Below, in pieces: positions 11,722-23,581 of a stretch of DNA of 64,000 nt. Position 1 is the first letter of the stretch, and each line of letters starts with the position of its first letter. A program made the position numbers and the translations under genes. Below the pieces are notes generated by a model, which saw nothing but the letters and a program-made list of their open reading frames with translations, ran no database searches and was not told where the DNA came from. The stretch comes from Physcomitrium patens (taxonomy: Eukaryota; Streptophyta; Bryopsida; Funariales; Funariaceae), in NCBI RefSeq assembly GCF_000002425.4, contig NC_037276.1, positions 776,380 through 840,379 on the forward strand. The letters run 5' to 3'.

Positions 11722-11759
11722 GTGCATACCGGAGGATGCACAGGTTCAGAGGAGGTGGA
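11722..11759 (+). promoter_or_regulatory. A1 pre-LTR hairpin and polypurine tract
   Basis: GTGCAT and ATGCAC pair around ACCGGAGG (11722-11741). AGAGGAGGTGGA then abuts the 3' LTR as polypurine tract. Confidence 0.75.
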
Positions 11760-12972
11760 TGTCGTGTTGTAATATGAGTATACCGTGAAAATATAAAGAA
11801 AGGGGACTTTTATTAATGTTCAGTTATCTCGAATATTGGGAGCAATGACCAACTCCAGTGCAAATACTGAGAGGCCAGGTTCAGTCACCTCATTACAATC
11901 AACCGGGGCATACTGAAATGCTCCATTTGATTCCAATAACGAGAGTTAGCAGAAAAGGAAAGAACCAATTCAACGACGGCTGAACCTGGTTCGAAGAGCC
12001 AATTGGATCCAATTTCAAGAATCCAATCCAGGTCCTATTACGGGCCTCTTATCCAATATGAGACCTGACTTGGTCGGACAACCTAATGCGGTCCAATTAC
12101 GAGAACATCCAAGTCTTATTATGGGCCTCTTAGTCAATATGAGACCTGAATTGGTCGCGCGACTCAATGTGGTCTCGATTACGGGGGTTTCGATTCCGTT
12201 TCAGGCTGTTCTGTCTTTTGTGCCATTCCGGGAACGTCCTTTCAGTAAAAAGATCTCTTAAAGGTAGGAACGGAGGAGAAAGCTCTGATGGCAGGAGCCA
12301 ATTTTGGATCCAAGATGGAAGATTGAAGAAGTTCAGAGGCTAGGATTTGAAAGAGGAGAGAATTAGGGTTAAAGGGGAGGATAGGTTAAGAAATGAAAAG
12401 GGGAGAATAAGGGTGTTTAGAAAGATTGGAGAGTAAGCTTCATGCTTCAGGTGGAGAAAAAAGACAAAGAATTGGGATGTTTTTTTTCTTCATTGGATTT
12501 TGGGAAGACTGAGGCAATCATTGCTAAAGTCAGTGTTGTACTGGTGAATCAAGGTTTTAATGAAGTGGGTGTGATTTTTCTTGACTGTTTTATGAAATCA
12601 AAGTTACGTCTGTGATTGAAGAATTAAAACGGTGTCTATAGGATTGAGAATGTGGAGTGAATGAAATTTTTTGGGTTAATCTAACAAGATAGTCAGTGGA
12701 TACAAGATCAAGAGTATAAAGCAGTATCGAAGATTAGCAGTTTGGGTTGTTCGGGGTTCTCTGTAACGTCTAGAGACCTATCGACTTGGGCAAAAAAGAA
12801 TTTCGGCGAGCAGTCGAAAGACATTCGTATAGATTTACAGTATATTCTTGTAGTTGTTTATATTCCAATAGTCAAAAACCGATAGACTGCTTGAATATTA
12901 GCGAATCTCCATACTACCTTTTACAGCCAGATGCCCGACACGTTCTCGAGTAGGAAAGCACGTAATACAATA
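11760..12972 (+). repeat. A1 3' LTR
   Basis: 1213 bp, equal to the 5' copy. The end reads AATACAATA where others read AATACGACA, through a G-to-A and a C-to-T change. The target duplication GCGG follows at 12973. Confidence 0.9.
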
Positions 12973-13373
12973 GCGGATGTATATAGATAAGGATTTGAAG
13001 CGGCTGTTAGGGTTTTCAAGATATCTCAAGATCTGCAGTGAATTTGTGGTTGGGAATTGTTGTAAAAATTAATAAGAATACATCAGTACGTCATATAAAA
13101 TTTGAGTTTGTTTGGACGGTCGGATTAGGAGATATGAGGTGTTAAAGTTCAAGAAAATCTCCACATAAGAATGAACAAGGTTTTAGAAGATTTTATCATA
13201 TTTTAGAAGTTGTGGGTTACTTGAGGATTGTGTATTTGGTGTAATTGCTCAAAAAGAGAAAATTTATATATAAACTTAGGGCTTTCCTTATTTTCAAGGT
13301 TGATTGAATAAATAGTGACAACCAAAAGCCCAGCATTTTTTTGATGCAAACTCTCTCTACCCTGAAAACGACA

Positions 13374-15135
13374 TCCAATTCAAAGTCTAATGCATCTGTT
13401 TCTATAAAAAATGCCTTAAAAAAATGTTGACACGATACATGATTGGTGCAGAAATAAAGACTCACTTCAAAGTTTCAAAAGATGCTTCAGTTTGTTTGGT
13501 CCCCTCAAGTTTATCTTTGCAAATCAAACATCTGAGTGGAGTTGCAACTCGAGAGAAGTCTTTGATGAAGATTCAATAATAATTGGCAAAGCCCAAAAAG
13601 CATTTGACATCTTTTACCATTTTTGAAATCTTCCAATCCATAATCATTTGAACTTTCTTAAGATCCATCATAAGTCAATCATTTAAAATATTGTATCCTA
13701 AGAAGTTGACTTGAGTAGTATAGAATACACACTTTTCTATCTTTTTATAGAGTCCTACATGTCTTAATTTTTATAACTTATGATGAACATGAAGTTCATG
13801 TTCATCTCTATTCTTAGAATAGATCAAGATGTCATCTAGATAATAGACAACAAAATCGTCCAAAAACTCTTGAAAAACATCATTCATTAGATGTTGAAAA
13901 GCTGTCGATGCATTTGTAAGTTCAAAAGGTATGATGTTGTATTCACAATGTCCAAACCTAATTCAAAACACAGTCTTCTATTCATCTCCTTCTTTAATAC
14001 ATACTAAATTGTATGTTCTTTATAGATCTATTTTTATATAGATCTTAGCTTGATTTAGTTGATTGAGAAGTTCGTATATCAAAGATAGAAGGTACTTATT
14101 CTTGATGGTGATCTTGTTGAGTCCTCGATAATCAATACACATCTGCAATGATCCATCTTTCTTCTTGACAAATAAGATTAGAGCTCCTACTGGTGATTTG
14201 GAATGGCATATAAAATTCTTGGCCAAATTCTCTTCAAGATATTCCTTGAGTTCAGCCAATTCATTTTGTTATAAACTATAGATTGGTCCAAATGGCAGTT
14301 GTGTTCCTTCTTGAAGGTGAATTAAACAATCATAAAGATAATGTTCTAGAAGAGTATCCACATTTTTCTTCTCAAATATATCTTGAAATTCTTGATATTA
14401 GTTAGGAATACTACTTGAAGTCTTTACATCATTAGAAACAAGTATGGTATAAATAACACAAGGTGATCCTTCTTTTGTAGCATGCAAGAAAGCTCTTACA
14501 CCTACAAACATAGGTTTAATTGTATTATACTTATGACTTTCTATTGGATTAATTTTGCTCTTATTTATGCTTTAAGAGAAATCAAGGATATAAGAAATCG
14601 AATCTATGTAAGGATTATACTTTTTTAATCATGATAAATCTAAAATGATTAGATTAAAAAGAGATCTAATTATATTAAAGATTATGCAACTACTATAACC
14701 ATTTAATGCTACATCTATAGGAAGTATTTTATGAGTAATATCTCCAAAAGACAATAGACGACCATCTATGACTTCTATATGAATATGTTTGGTTTTCTGT
14801 ATTAACAATATTTTATGATTTTTAACAAATTCTATGTCTAAAAAATAAGCTGAGGCTCTTGAATTTATCAAGGAAGAGGCTTTATAATTATTAGGTCCTA
14901 AACGTATATCTATTATAAAACAAGGAGAAGGTTTCGAGGAGAGGATAGGACCTTCATTAAAAATTGTATAAGTTTCTAGCCACATGATCTCAATTATAGC
15001 TGGACAAATTTGTTTTTTGACACATTATCTTCTCTGATAGATGTGCTCCTTATTTTGTGATTTTATCGCTTCTTTGGATAATGTTGAGCAGTGTGTTTAG
15101 GTTCTCTATAATATAAGCATAATCCTTCTTGGCGG
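13374..15135 (-). pseudogene. T1 gag zinc knuckle, protease, RT and RNase H (broken)
   Basis: Minus-strand pol of a chromodomain-type Ty3/gypsy element, read from right to left. The gag end with the CCHC region is at about 15100-15135. The protease (14629-14985) has active site N-S-R-A in place of D-S-G-A. The reverse transcriptase (about 13650-14330) retains [18 protein letters not shown]. RNase H (TDALDFEL) runs to 13374, where solo LTR C1 interrupts. Numerous stops and frame changes occur. It is cut from the rest of gag by solo LTR A4. Confidence 0.85.
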
Positions 15136-16486
15136 TGTCGTATTACGTGCTTTCCTGCTCAAGAACGTGCTGGGCATCTGGCTGTAGAAGGTAGTATGGA
15201 GATTCACGAATAGTCAAGCAGTCTATCACTTTTTGACTGTTAGAATATAAACGACTGCAAGAATACACCGTAAATCTATACGATTGTCCCTTTGACTGCT
15301 CCTCGAAGTCCTTTTTGTCCCGGCAGGTAGGTCTCTAAACGTTACAGAGAACCCCGAACAACTCAAACTGTTAATCTTTGATACCGCTTTGTACTTACAA
15401 TCTTGTATCCACTGACTGTCTTGTTAGATTAACCCAATAAATTTCATTCACTCCGCATACTCAATCCTATAGACACCCTTTTAATTCTTCAATCTCAGAC
15501 GTAACTCGATTTCACAAAACAGTCAAGAGTAATCAAACCCACTTCATTAAAAATCCTGATTCACCATTACAACACTAACTTCAACAACGATTGCCTCAGT
15601 CTTCCCAAAACCCTATGAAAAAAAAAAAAAAAAAAAAAAAAAACCCAATTCTCTGTCTTCTTTCCTCGCCTGAAGCATGAAGCTCCTCTCCTCCTCCGAT
15701 CTTCAAAAAACTCTCCCCAAAAACTTCTTCCCTCCCCCCCTTAACCTTATCCTCTGAATTTCTTCAATCTTCCGTCTTGGATCCGGAATTGGCTCCCACC
15801 GTCAGAGCTTAGATCCGAAATTGGCTCCCACTGTCAGAGCTTTTTCCTCCGTTTTTACCTTTAAGAGATCCATTTACCGAAAACGACGTTCCCTGAAACG
15901 GCACAGAGAATAGGACAGCCTGAAACAGAATCGAAACCCCGTATTCGGGTCCACATTGAGTCGCCCGACCAATTCAGGTCTCATATTGAGTAAGATGCCT
16001 ATAGTAACCTGGATGTTCGCGTAATTGGGTCAAATTGGTCCTCGCATCAGATTGGCTAAGACGCCCGTAATAAGACGTAGATGTTCCCGTAATTGGATCA
16101 AATTGGTCCTTCGCGTCAGACTAGCTGAGGCCCGTAGTAAGACCTGGATTTTCCCGTAATTAGACTGCATTGGGTTGCCCGACCAATGCAGGTCTCATAT
16201 TGGGTAAGAGGACCCGGATTGGATTCTTGAAATTGGATCCAATTGGCTCTTCAAACCAGGCTCACCCGTCATGTGAATTGGTCCTTTCTCTTCCTGCTAA
16301 CTCCCGTTATTAGAATCGAACGGAGCATTTCAGTATGCCCCGGCTGACTGTAACGGGGTGACTGAACCTGGCCACTTAGTATTTGCACTGGAGTTGGTCG
16401 TTGCTCCCAATATTCAAGGTAACTGAACATTAATAAAAGTCCCCTTTCTTTATATTTTCACGGTATATTCGTATTACAATACGACA
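15136..16486 (-). mobile_element. Solo LTR A4 (family A), minus orientation
   Basis: The reverse complement of the A1/A3 LTR, starting TGTCGTATTACGTGC on this strand and ending TACAATACGACA, about 1.35 kb. A perfect 4-bp duplication GCGG flanks it (15132-15135 and 16487-16490). It splits the gag of T1 right at the CCHC knuckle. It holds extra copies of the internal GACCTGGATGTTCCCGTAAT-type unit and a 26-nt A run at 15618. Confidence 0.9.
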
Positions 16487-16490
16487 GCGG

Positions 16491-17354
16491 CAATGAGTCT
16501 TTTCTTGCTCGGTAAGAGGTTTAAAACTTAGTATATCATTTTGCATATCTTCTACTCTTGAATATATGTATTGAGGAGATGTTAGTATTGCCATCAAATT
16601 ATAGTAATGTTGAGGCTTATTTGTGTGATTTTTAGATTAAAATTCAAAAAGTCAACTGTCACATTTCACAAAAAAATCAATTTCTTGACTTAATGTTTGA
16701 GGATCAGGTAAGTTGAGCATCAATTTCTTTACTTCATATTATAATCTATAGAAAAATTGGCTAATAAATGCAGCATCTTCTCACTTAAATATCAATTACA
16801 AGTTGTTAAAACTGTGAAGCATATAATGTTACAAATCAATTGACTTATTGCAAAATATAGATCTTGTTGGTTGCAACACAAGTTGCATCATGTTTTTCAT
16901 ACACGGACTAAATTTTTACAAAAAATAAATCTAGATTATTCAATATTGGATCTCATCATTCAAGAAAAGATAAAAACCATGATAGTGCTAAACCTGAAAG
17001 AAATATACTAATGAATCTAACTTATGATCCTAGAGTTGGATAGCTTTGAGGTTGAAGTTCAATCATAAATTATACTTGATTGATAAATCTTCGAAATTTG
17101 GATCTTGTACCATCAAACTTCTCAAACAAAGCAACTTTTGGTTTTTTAATACTTGAAGAATGTTCTACCATGGGTGGAGGGATATGATTTGGTGCAGATG
17201 TTGAAGCAACTCTAATCATCTCTATATCCTCACTTCTTGCCATTCTTGTTGATCCTTGTGGTGGTAAGCTAAGTTGATACATTGCAAGTATCAACTCCTT
17301 CAATTGCTCTTGTATTTGTGCCATTGCACTCTTCATTTCAAGAAGCTTTGCCAT
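16491..17354 (-). pseudogene. T1 gag (broken)
   Basis: Minus-strand gag beginning at ATG 17354 (MAKLLEMKSAMAQIQEQ), followed by a proline-rich linker and the conserved EKFDGTRSKFR motif of T-family gag near 17110. Stops and small indels break it further downstream, and its C-terminal knuckle is on the other side of A4. By homology it would form the particle capsid. Confidence 0.8.
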
Positions 17355-17560
17355 AATAACACTTAAAAAAATATCTAATATCATTTAAGACAAGTAGAAA
17401 AAAAGACTTGAGGACAAAAAAAATGCTAAGAATAATATTAGTTTAGAAGAGGGTAATCTGTAACTTCTAATATGTTTATGTCTTATCATAAGAAAGGGAT
17501 AATTTATTCTTAATCAAGATAAGACAAAGCTTTGATATTGTAAGTGTACTCTTGTCAATC
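17355..17560 (-). other. T1 untranslated leader
   Basis: Sequence between the 5' LTR and gag. The minus strand just after the LTR reads GATTGACAAGAGTACAC, the same primer-region sequence as T3 and T4. No ORF is seen. Confidence 0.6.
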
Positions 17561-18114
17561 TATCAAGGACATAAACTAAAAGATGATGCATAAATCAATG
17601 AAATCCATGTCAAAGAAAGAGTAACAAATAGAAATAAAGAAGTATGTATATTAAAAAGAAACTGGAATGGATTATTGCCAAAAGACAAGAAAACTTGAGA
17701 CTCTTAAAACTAGATTAGAAGCAAGAAAAGAGATCATAAGAGTAAAAAGGGCTTCAATCTAATCTCTATATATACTATTTAATTAGGGGCTACATGGCAA
17801 TGTTCTATAGGACCTTCAACAAGTGTTGACTTTGTAAGACACATGCCTTGACTTATAAGGCAAGTTTTTCTATGTGTCCGCCATATAATTAGCTTGGTCT
17901 TCAAGCTAATAACATGTATAGCACATGGCCAACTTGTTGACTACTTCTCTAATCCAAAAAGTCAATTACAGACACCTCTAGAGCCAAAGCAATGTTTATG
18001 AAGCTTCTGAGAAGCTTTTGTAGAAGATATAATATATTTAACTTACTTTTACTTACTTCTACTTACTTCTACCTATTTATATATGTAATTATTTATATAT
18101 GTATATCCATGACA
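17561..18114 (-). repeat. T1 5' LTR
   Basis: 554 bp, in minus orientation. On the plus strand it starts TATCAAGGACATAAAC (decayed TGTCAAGG) and ends ATCCATGACA. Related throughout to the LTRs of T3 and T4. To its right lies T2 coding sequence, so T1 was inserted into T2. Confidence 0.85.
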
Positions 18115-19267
18115 AATCTCCTTCTAACAAAGTCATTTTAGGTTTATCATGGCTAAAAAAATATAATCCTAAGATAGATTGGATTTCTTATAAATTCGAT
18201 TTTTTTTTAAATATTATTAAGAATTTTTCTAATCTAATAAAAAGCCATGAGTCAAATGTAGCCAAATTTGTATTTGTAGGTGCAAAAGATTTTTTGCATG
18301 ATGCAAAAAAAGATTGTCTTTTGTTATTTATGCTACACCCATTTTAAATGATGGAAAGATTTCAAGTAAAATTCCAAGTCAATATCAAAATTTTGAAGAT
18401 ATTTTTGAAAAGAAGAATGCAAATATTTTCTCGAAGCATCATCCATTCCATATGATTGCTCAATTGATCTTAAAGAAGGAACTCAAGCACCATTTGGTCC
18501 AATCTATAGTTTATCACAAAATAAGTTAGCTGAATTCAAGAAGTACATTGATGAGAACTTAGCTAAAAATTTCATAAACCATTCAAAATCTCTTGCAAGT
18601 GCTCTAATCTTATTTGTAAAGAAAAAAGATAGATCATTACAAATATGTGGAAATTATCTAGGATTCAAGAAGATTACCATGAAGAATAGATATCCTTTAT
18701 ATTTGATATCTGGACTTTTTAATCAATTAAATCAAGCTAAGATCTATACAAAAATAGATCTATGAGGAGCGTACAATCTAGTTCATATTAAAGAAAGAAA
18801 TGAATGAAAGATTGCATTTTGAATAATGTATGGAAATTTGAATATAATGTCATGCCTTTTGGATTCACGAATGCACCAACTACTTTTTAACATCTTATGA
18901 ATGATGATTTTTGTGAGTTTCTAGATGATTTTGTTGTCTATTACTTAGACAACATTTTAATCTACTCTAAGATTGTTGAAAAACATGAAATTTATGTTTG
19001 TTATGTATTACAAAAACTTAGAGATGTAGGATTGTACACCAAGATAAAAAAAAAGTATGTATTTCACACTAATGAAGTTGACTTCTTAGGATACATCGTT
19101 TCAAATAATAGTCTATTGATAGATCCTAAAAAAATTCATACAATCATGTACTGGAAGAATTCAAAAACAATAAAAAATGTACATTACTTTTTGGGATTTG
19201 CCAATTACTATCGGATCTTCATCAAGAAATATTTTCAAGTAACAAAACCACTTGCACGCTATTATAT
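18115..19267 (+). pseudogene. T2 protease end and reverse transcriptase (broken)
   Basis: Plus-strand pol of a T-family element. It begins in the protease C-terminus (VILGLSWLKKYNPKIDW), then the pre-RT linker (FEKKNANIFSKHH) and the reverse transcriptase. The catalytic box reads Y-L-D-N (18942-18953), so the second aspartate is lost. It ends at the start of RNase H (VTKPLA), where family C LTRs are inserted. Stops and frameshifts are frequent. Upstream gag is not in the window. Confidence 0.8.
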
Positions 19268-20882
19268 TGTATAGTTTTCAATCTGGGAATACACTAGGTA
19301 CCTAGCTCTAGAGAGTTTAGTTTTAAATTATTGACCAAGTTCCAATAAGTTATTTAATCTTAAAAATAGAAGACAAATAAATGCTACAATATGAAAAAGA
19401 TATTATACTAATAAGTCCTTTTATATTTAAAAAGGTTTGTACATAACACTTTTTAAAATATCTATAAATTTTCTAACATTCTTGACTATATCAAATCATA
19501 GCTAACCATTTTCTGATAGATTAGGTTTTCAATAACTTCAAAAGAAATCTACAATCTCTTTTCAAAAGCTCGTCTTTATACAAAAATTCAACCATAGCTC
19601 CATATATCCATCTTCAACATATATATAAAATCTTGGCTTCCAAAATACTCCTTTACTTTGTATAAAATATTCAAGTTATAATAAAATTCCTTCAAAATAT
19701 AATATTTCTGCAAAGGATTTCTTCTTCTCAAACTTTAGAAATTTATATCTCTTGATCTAGCCATTTAGATTTTGCCAAATTCATAGATATTATAAAATTT
19801 ATCCTTGGGCTTTATCTTACAAAAATTCAACCATAAATTTGCTACTGATCGTTTGGCAACTTAAAAACCCTAGCAGGTACTCTAAAATCCTAATTCACAA
19901 GCACCTAAGTACTATTTTCTTTATATCTCACAAATCCAAAATCCAAATATCACAAAACTTGAGTATAAAGTTTATTTATATAAAATACACATTCTTAGAA
20001 GTTCTTAAATAAAATCTTGTCAAATTGCACAAATTATAGCTCAAAATACAAATGATAGCAATTCGAGTCTTTTACAATTCCTTCGATTCCAAATGCTGAC
20101 TTCAACTTCCAATATCTCCTTAATTCTAGCTCAAAATTCATCAAATAGTCTATATAAAATATAATTAAAAAAGTGCTTTCTCCAATCTCAGTTGCCGATC
20201 TTTAGTTTCTTTTTGTACGCGTGTATTATATCCAAAGGAATGATAGTAGGTACAAAATCAATATCCTAACTTTGAGTGTCCATATCTCTTTTATATAAAC
20301 TCCAAATCACATAAAATTTATACCAAAACCATAGCCAAAAATCTAAACTTACTAATTCTAGCCTCCAAAGCTCAAATTCCTTCAAAAAATTAACTCTAAT
20401 CTCTAATATGGCCTTGTGCAGCCTCCTTGAAGCCCATTGGACATGATTTTTGACTACTAGGAATAGAGATTTTCATTGTCCATGTCCTTTTATCTGTATA
20501 GATGTCCTAAGTTCTCTTTTTTGGTACCAAAATTCTTCTCCAATTCTTTTTTTTACAAGATTTATTCAATATATGTCCTAAATATCAAATTAAAAAACCA
20601 AAATAAGACTTCAATGGTCACCAATGTCTAATAAAGGTGACTCTAAATATTTAAAGTTACTACCAACAAAATCAATCTCAAAAGCTACTATCAAAAGAAA
20701 ATAAAGTTATACAAATTCTAATAGTAATACTTTTAAACAAACTCTTATTTAAGTAGTAAATTAAATACACTCTACAACCAACTAAAATCTAATAACATGG
20801 CTCTCACCATATTGCTAAGTAAATTGTATAATAAATATATAATCACATTATTTTTACACGATAGCCAAACCACAATACGACA
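19268..20882 (-). mobile_element. LTR C2 (family C-like), minus orientation
   Basis: The right end, read on the minus strand, starts TGTCGTATTGTGG at 20882. It contains the family C conserved block near 20412-20480 (GCAGCCTCCTTGAAGCCCAT). The left end is uncertain; TGTATAG at 19268 is my choice. No coding sequence is seen. It interrupts T2 RNase H, and about 100 codons of T2 are missing between 19267 and 22627. Confidence 0.5.
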
Positions 20883-20978
20883 CCGTTCTCGGAGAAAAGA
20901 GAGTTTGCTTTGAAAAAGCGCTAGGCTTTTGGCTAACACTAAATTCTCAATTAATCATAAGATAAAAAATACTTCAAG

Positions 20979-21017
<39 letters not shown>

Positions 21018-22626
21018 TATGATATTAAACATAGTAGCAATAAACATCAAATGCTAAGCTTCTAATAATAGTAAAAATTATAGCAGTAAATAAAAATTAC
21101 CGGACCACCAGTAATTATAAAAGTTATAGCAGTAAATAATTACCAAATCTCTAGTAATAGTAAAAGTTGTAGCAATAAATAATAATTACCAGACCTCTAG
21201 TAATAGTATAAGTTGTAGTAATAAATAATAATTACCAAATCTCTAATAATAATAAAAGTTGTAGTATTAAATAATAATTATCAGACCTCCAGTAATAGTA
21301 AAAGTTATAGTAGTGAATAATAAATACTAGACCTCCAATTATAGTAAAATCAATCAATAATTTCTAATTTTTTCATAATTTCCAAAAACCTTTTTGTAGT
21401 AAAATTCTTATAATACCAAAATTCCTTCAATACCGAATTCCTTTGATGCACTAAACTTTAAAATTTGATAACTCTCAATCCAACAGTTAGATTGAGCTCA
21501 AATTGATTTGAGAAGTAAGGCAGTATCCTTAAATCTCTTATATCCAAATTTCAACCGTCGATTCTTTACAAAACTCTAGATAACACAATTTCAGTAGCAC
21601 GGCCTTTACATGTTGACTTACAAACACCTATATACTGATTTTGTGATTTCTTACAAATCCAACACTCAAATGACATGAAATTTTTTTTGTGTAGCTTCTT
21701 AATATTATAACTACACCTTTGGTAAGTTTGAGCCAAAATTCATTCAAAATGCTTAAAAAAAAATGGCTTAAAACATAACCATGAGCAATTCGGTTCACTT
21801 ACTTTCTTAATTTGCAAGCTCTGACTTCGACCAGCCATTTCTTCCTCACTTCAGATCTGATTTTATCAAATCTTGTACAATAGTTGAAGCCCTTTAAATC
21901 AACTTTCCAAGTATACCTTCCGATTGTTAAATGCCTTTTTACAACTCTTTGTATGCTTGATAGAGTTATAGTAGGTACAAATTTCACATCTAGAATTTAA
22001 ATAGCCATAACTCTCTCATTATAGACTCAAAGTTAACAATCCTTTCACAAAAATTGTATTCCTTCAAGTTAGCTTTTTAAAGACATCTTTCTTTTTCCAG
22101 AAAACCTTCTACAACTTTTTGTATGCTTAAAAGAGTGACAATTGATAAACAATTCACACCCTAACTTCAGACAACCTTAACTTCTTCATACAAAACTCAA
22201 ATAACAAACTTTATACACCAAAATTATAGCCCAAAACACAAGCTTTCTGAATCTCTCTTCTAAATCCTTGAATTCCTCCGAAGAAGTGGCCTCCCTTTCG
22301 TTTTTCTCTCGGACAGCCCCTTGAAGCTCATTGGTCATGACCTATAGCCAATGAGAGTGAAGATCCTCTTATTGTTGCCTTATCTATCTGCGTAGATGGC
22401 CTAAGGCCACAATACTATAATATCAATATCCATGTCTTTCTACATCTTCCATATTAAATAAACCTAATACTTCTAGTTTTACTTATAAAATTTACACAAT
22501 TTATTTAATATTTCTATAAACTATGAATTTTTATAGAAAATAAATCATTACTTTCTAAGGTCATTATTAAATAACATCAATATAATAACCATTATTTTTA
22601 CACTATGAATAAATTACAACACGACA
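20883..22626 (-). mobile_element. LTR C3 (family C), minus orientation
   Basis: Its left end carries the family C 3' terminus (GAGAGTTTGC...GGCTTTTGGC) and its right end, read on the minus strand, begins TGTCGTGTTGTAATTTATTC. The conserved block lies near 22315-22380. It holds an AT microsatellite (20985-21014) and a tandem repeat (21058-21347). It directly abuts C2, so the two may be nested or a recombined pair. Confidence 0.6.
21058..21347. repeat. Tandem repeat, about 46-bp unit, six imperfect copies
   Basis: Units share the pattern AGTAATAGTAAAAGTT, then GTAGCAATAAATAATAA, then TTACCAGACCTCT. Contained within LTR C3. Confidence 0.8.
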
Positions 22627-23577
22627 CCATATATACAAATTATAAGAATTTCAAGTACTTCATGTAAGCACGTGTTTTAAATTGTTGCCAAGCCCATTAA
22701 AGCATGTTTTTATTAAGATTTGGTTTCAAGATTACATATCGATCTAAAAAATAATATGATTTGTCAGACGCCTTTTCTAGACATTCTTATCTTGTACCAA
22801 AAGAAGGAGATGCATCTTTTGATCAACAAAGAACAATTCACTTGTAGCTAGAGTATTTTCATCTTTAAGTAATGAAATCAACATTGACTATTGATTTGAC
22901 CATTGTGAAACAAATCCAATCAAGTATGTCTTCTGATCCTCTTGTTCACAATATCAAGAATCCTTCTTTTAACTTCCAAGATACTTCTAAGTTTGAATTC
23001 AATAACAACCTACTCTATTTCAAAGTTCGATTACATGTTTCAAAAAGAGAAGCATAATTACAAGTTCTTCAAGCACGTCAAGACTTTCCAACAGCACGAC
23101 ATTTTAGATACAACAAGACTTTGGAACTTATATCTAGAGATTTTTGATGGCCACAAATGTGAAAGGATGTAAAAGACTTTGTTTAATCATGCAACATTTG
23201 CTCTAGATCAAAAACTCCTCGTCATCAATCTTATGGACTTCTTCAACCATTACCTATTCCAAAACAACCATGGTCTTTTATTTCTATGGATTTTATCACA
23301 GATCTTCTAATCTCATGTTCTTATGATTCTATATTCATGAAAGTAGATCATTTTATTAAGATGGTATAATTTGTACCATAAACAAAATCTATCACACGTG
23401 AAAAAATAGCTAAATTCTTTCTTGACAACATCTATTGTTATCATGGATTATCCAAGGATATTATATCCGATAGGAGAATTCAATTTATATCAAGATTTTG
23501 CTCACTCTTTTAAAGATTCTAAAAGTGGATATAAAACTATCTTCGACATTCCATCCTCAAACTGATGGACAAACGAA
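22627..23577 (+). pseudogene. T2 RNase H end and integrase (broken)
   Basis: Resumes T2 with the RNase H end (YTNYKNFKYFM), the inter-domain linker (SSDPLVHNIK), the integrase zinc region (RHFRYNKTLELISRDF, then CNICS) and the catalytic core (MDFITD, SDRR, then FHPQTDGQ). The second core motif SDRG is changed to SDRR. Several stops. It is cut at 23577 by A0; the C-terminus reappears at 41486. Confidence 0.85.
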
Positions 23578-23581
23578 GTGT

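Larger units (their letters stand above)
924..12972 (+). mobile_element. A1: family A LTR retrotransposon, interrupted by A2
   Basis: Both LTRs (924-2136 and 11760-12972) are 1213 bp. A 4-bp duplication GCGG flanks the element (920-923 and 12973-12976). Order: 5' LTR, primer site, gag-protease, nested A2 (4389-9553), RNase H-integrase, hairpin and polypurine tract, 3' LTR. Compared with A3, about 1.5 kb covering the end of protease and most of the reverse transcriptase is missing at the A2 junction. Many in-frame stops make the coding part dead. Confidence 0.9.
44..13373 (+). mobile_element. Solo LTR C1 (family C), split by nested A1
   Basis: The LTR starts TGTCCTACTGTAAATGC at 44 and ends in AAAACGACA at 13373. 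Its own sequence is 44-919 plus 12973-13373; the rest is A1 with its 4-bp duplication. It matches the reverse complement of C4 (61619-62870) along its length, including a conserved block around 355-420 with GGCTTCAAGGAGGCTGCC. No gag or pol belongs to it, so it is a solo LTR. It splits the RNase H of T1. I could not find a clean target duplication. A (TA)n run lies at 205-232. Confidence 0.7.

Noticed and set aside
13217-13465. A single 82-codon minus-strand gene across 13373
   Set aside because: It is a chance fusion of T1 RNase H with the end of solo LTR C1; the LTR boundary lies inside it.
21058-21347. CRISPR-like array
   Set aside because: Units are imperfect direct tandem copies without constant repeats and unique spacers, inside an LTR of a eukaryotic genome.
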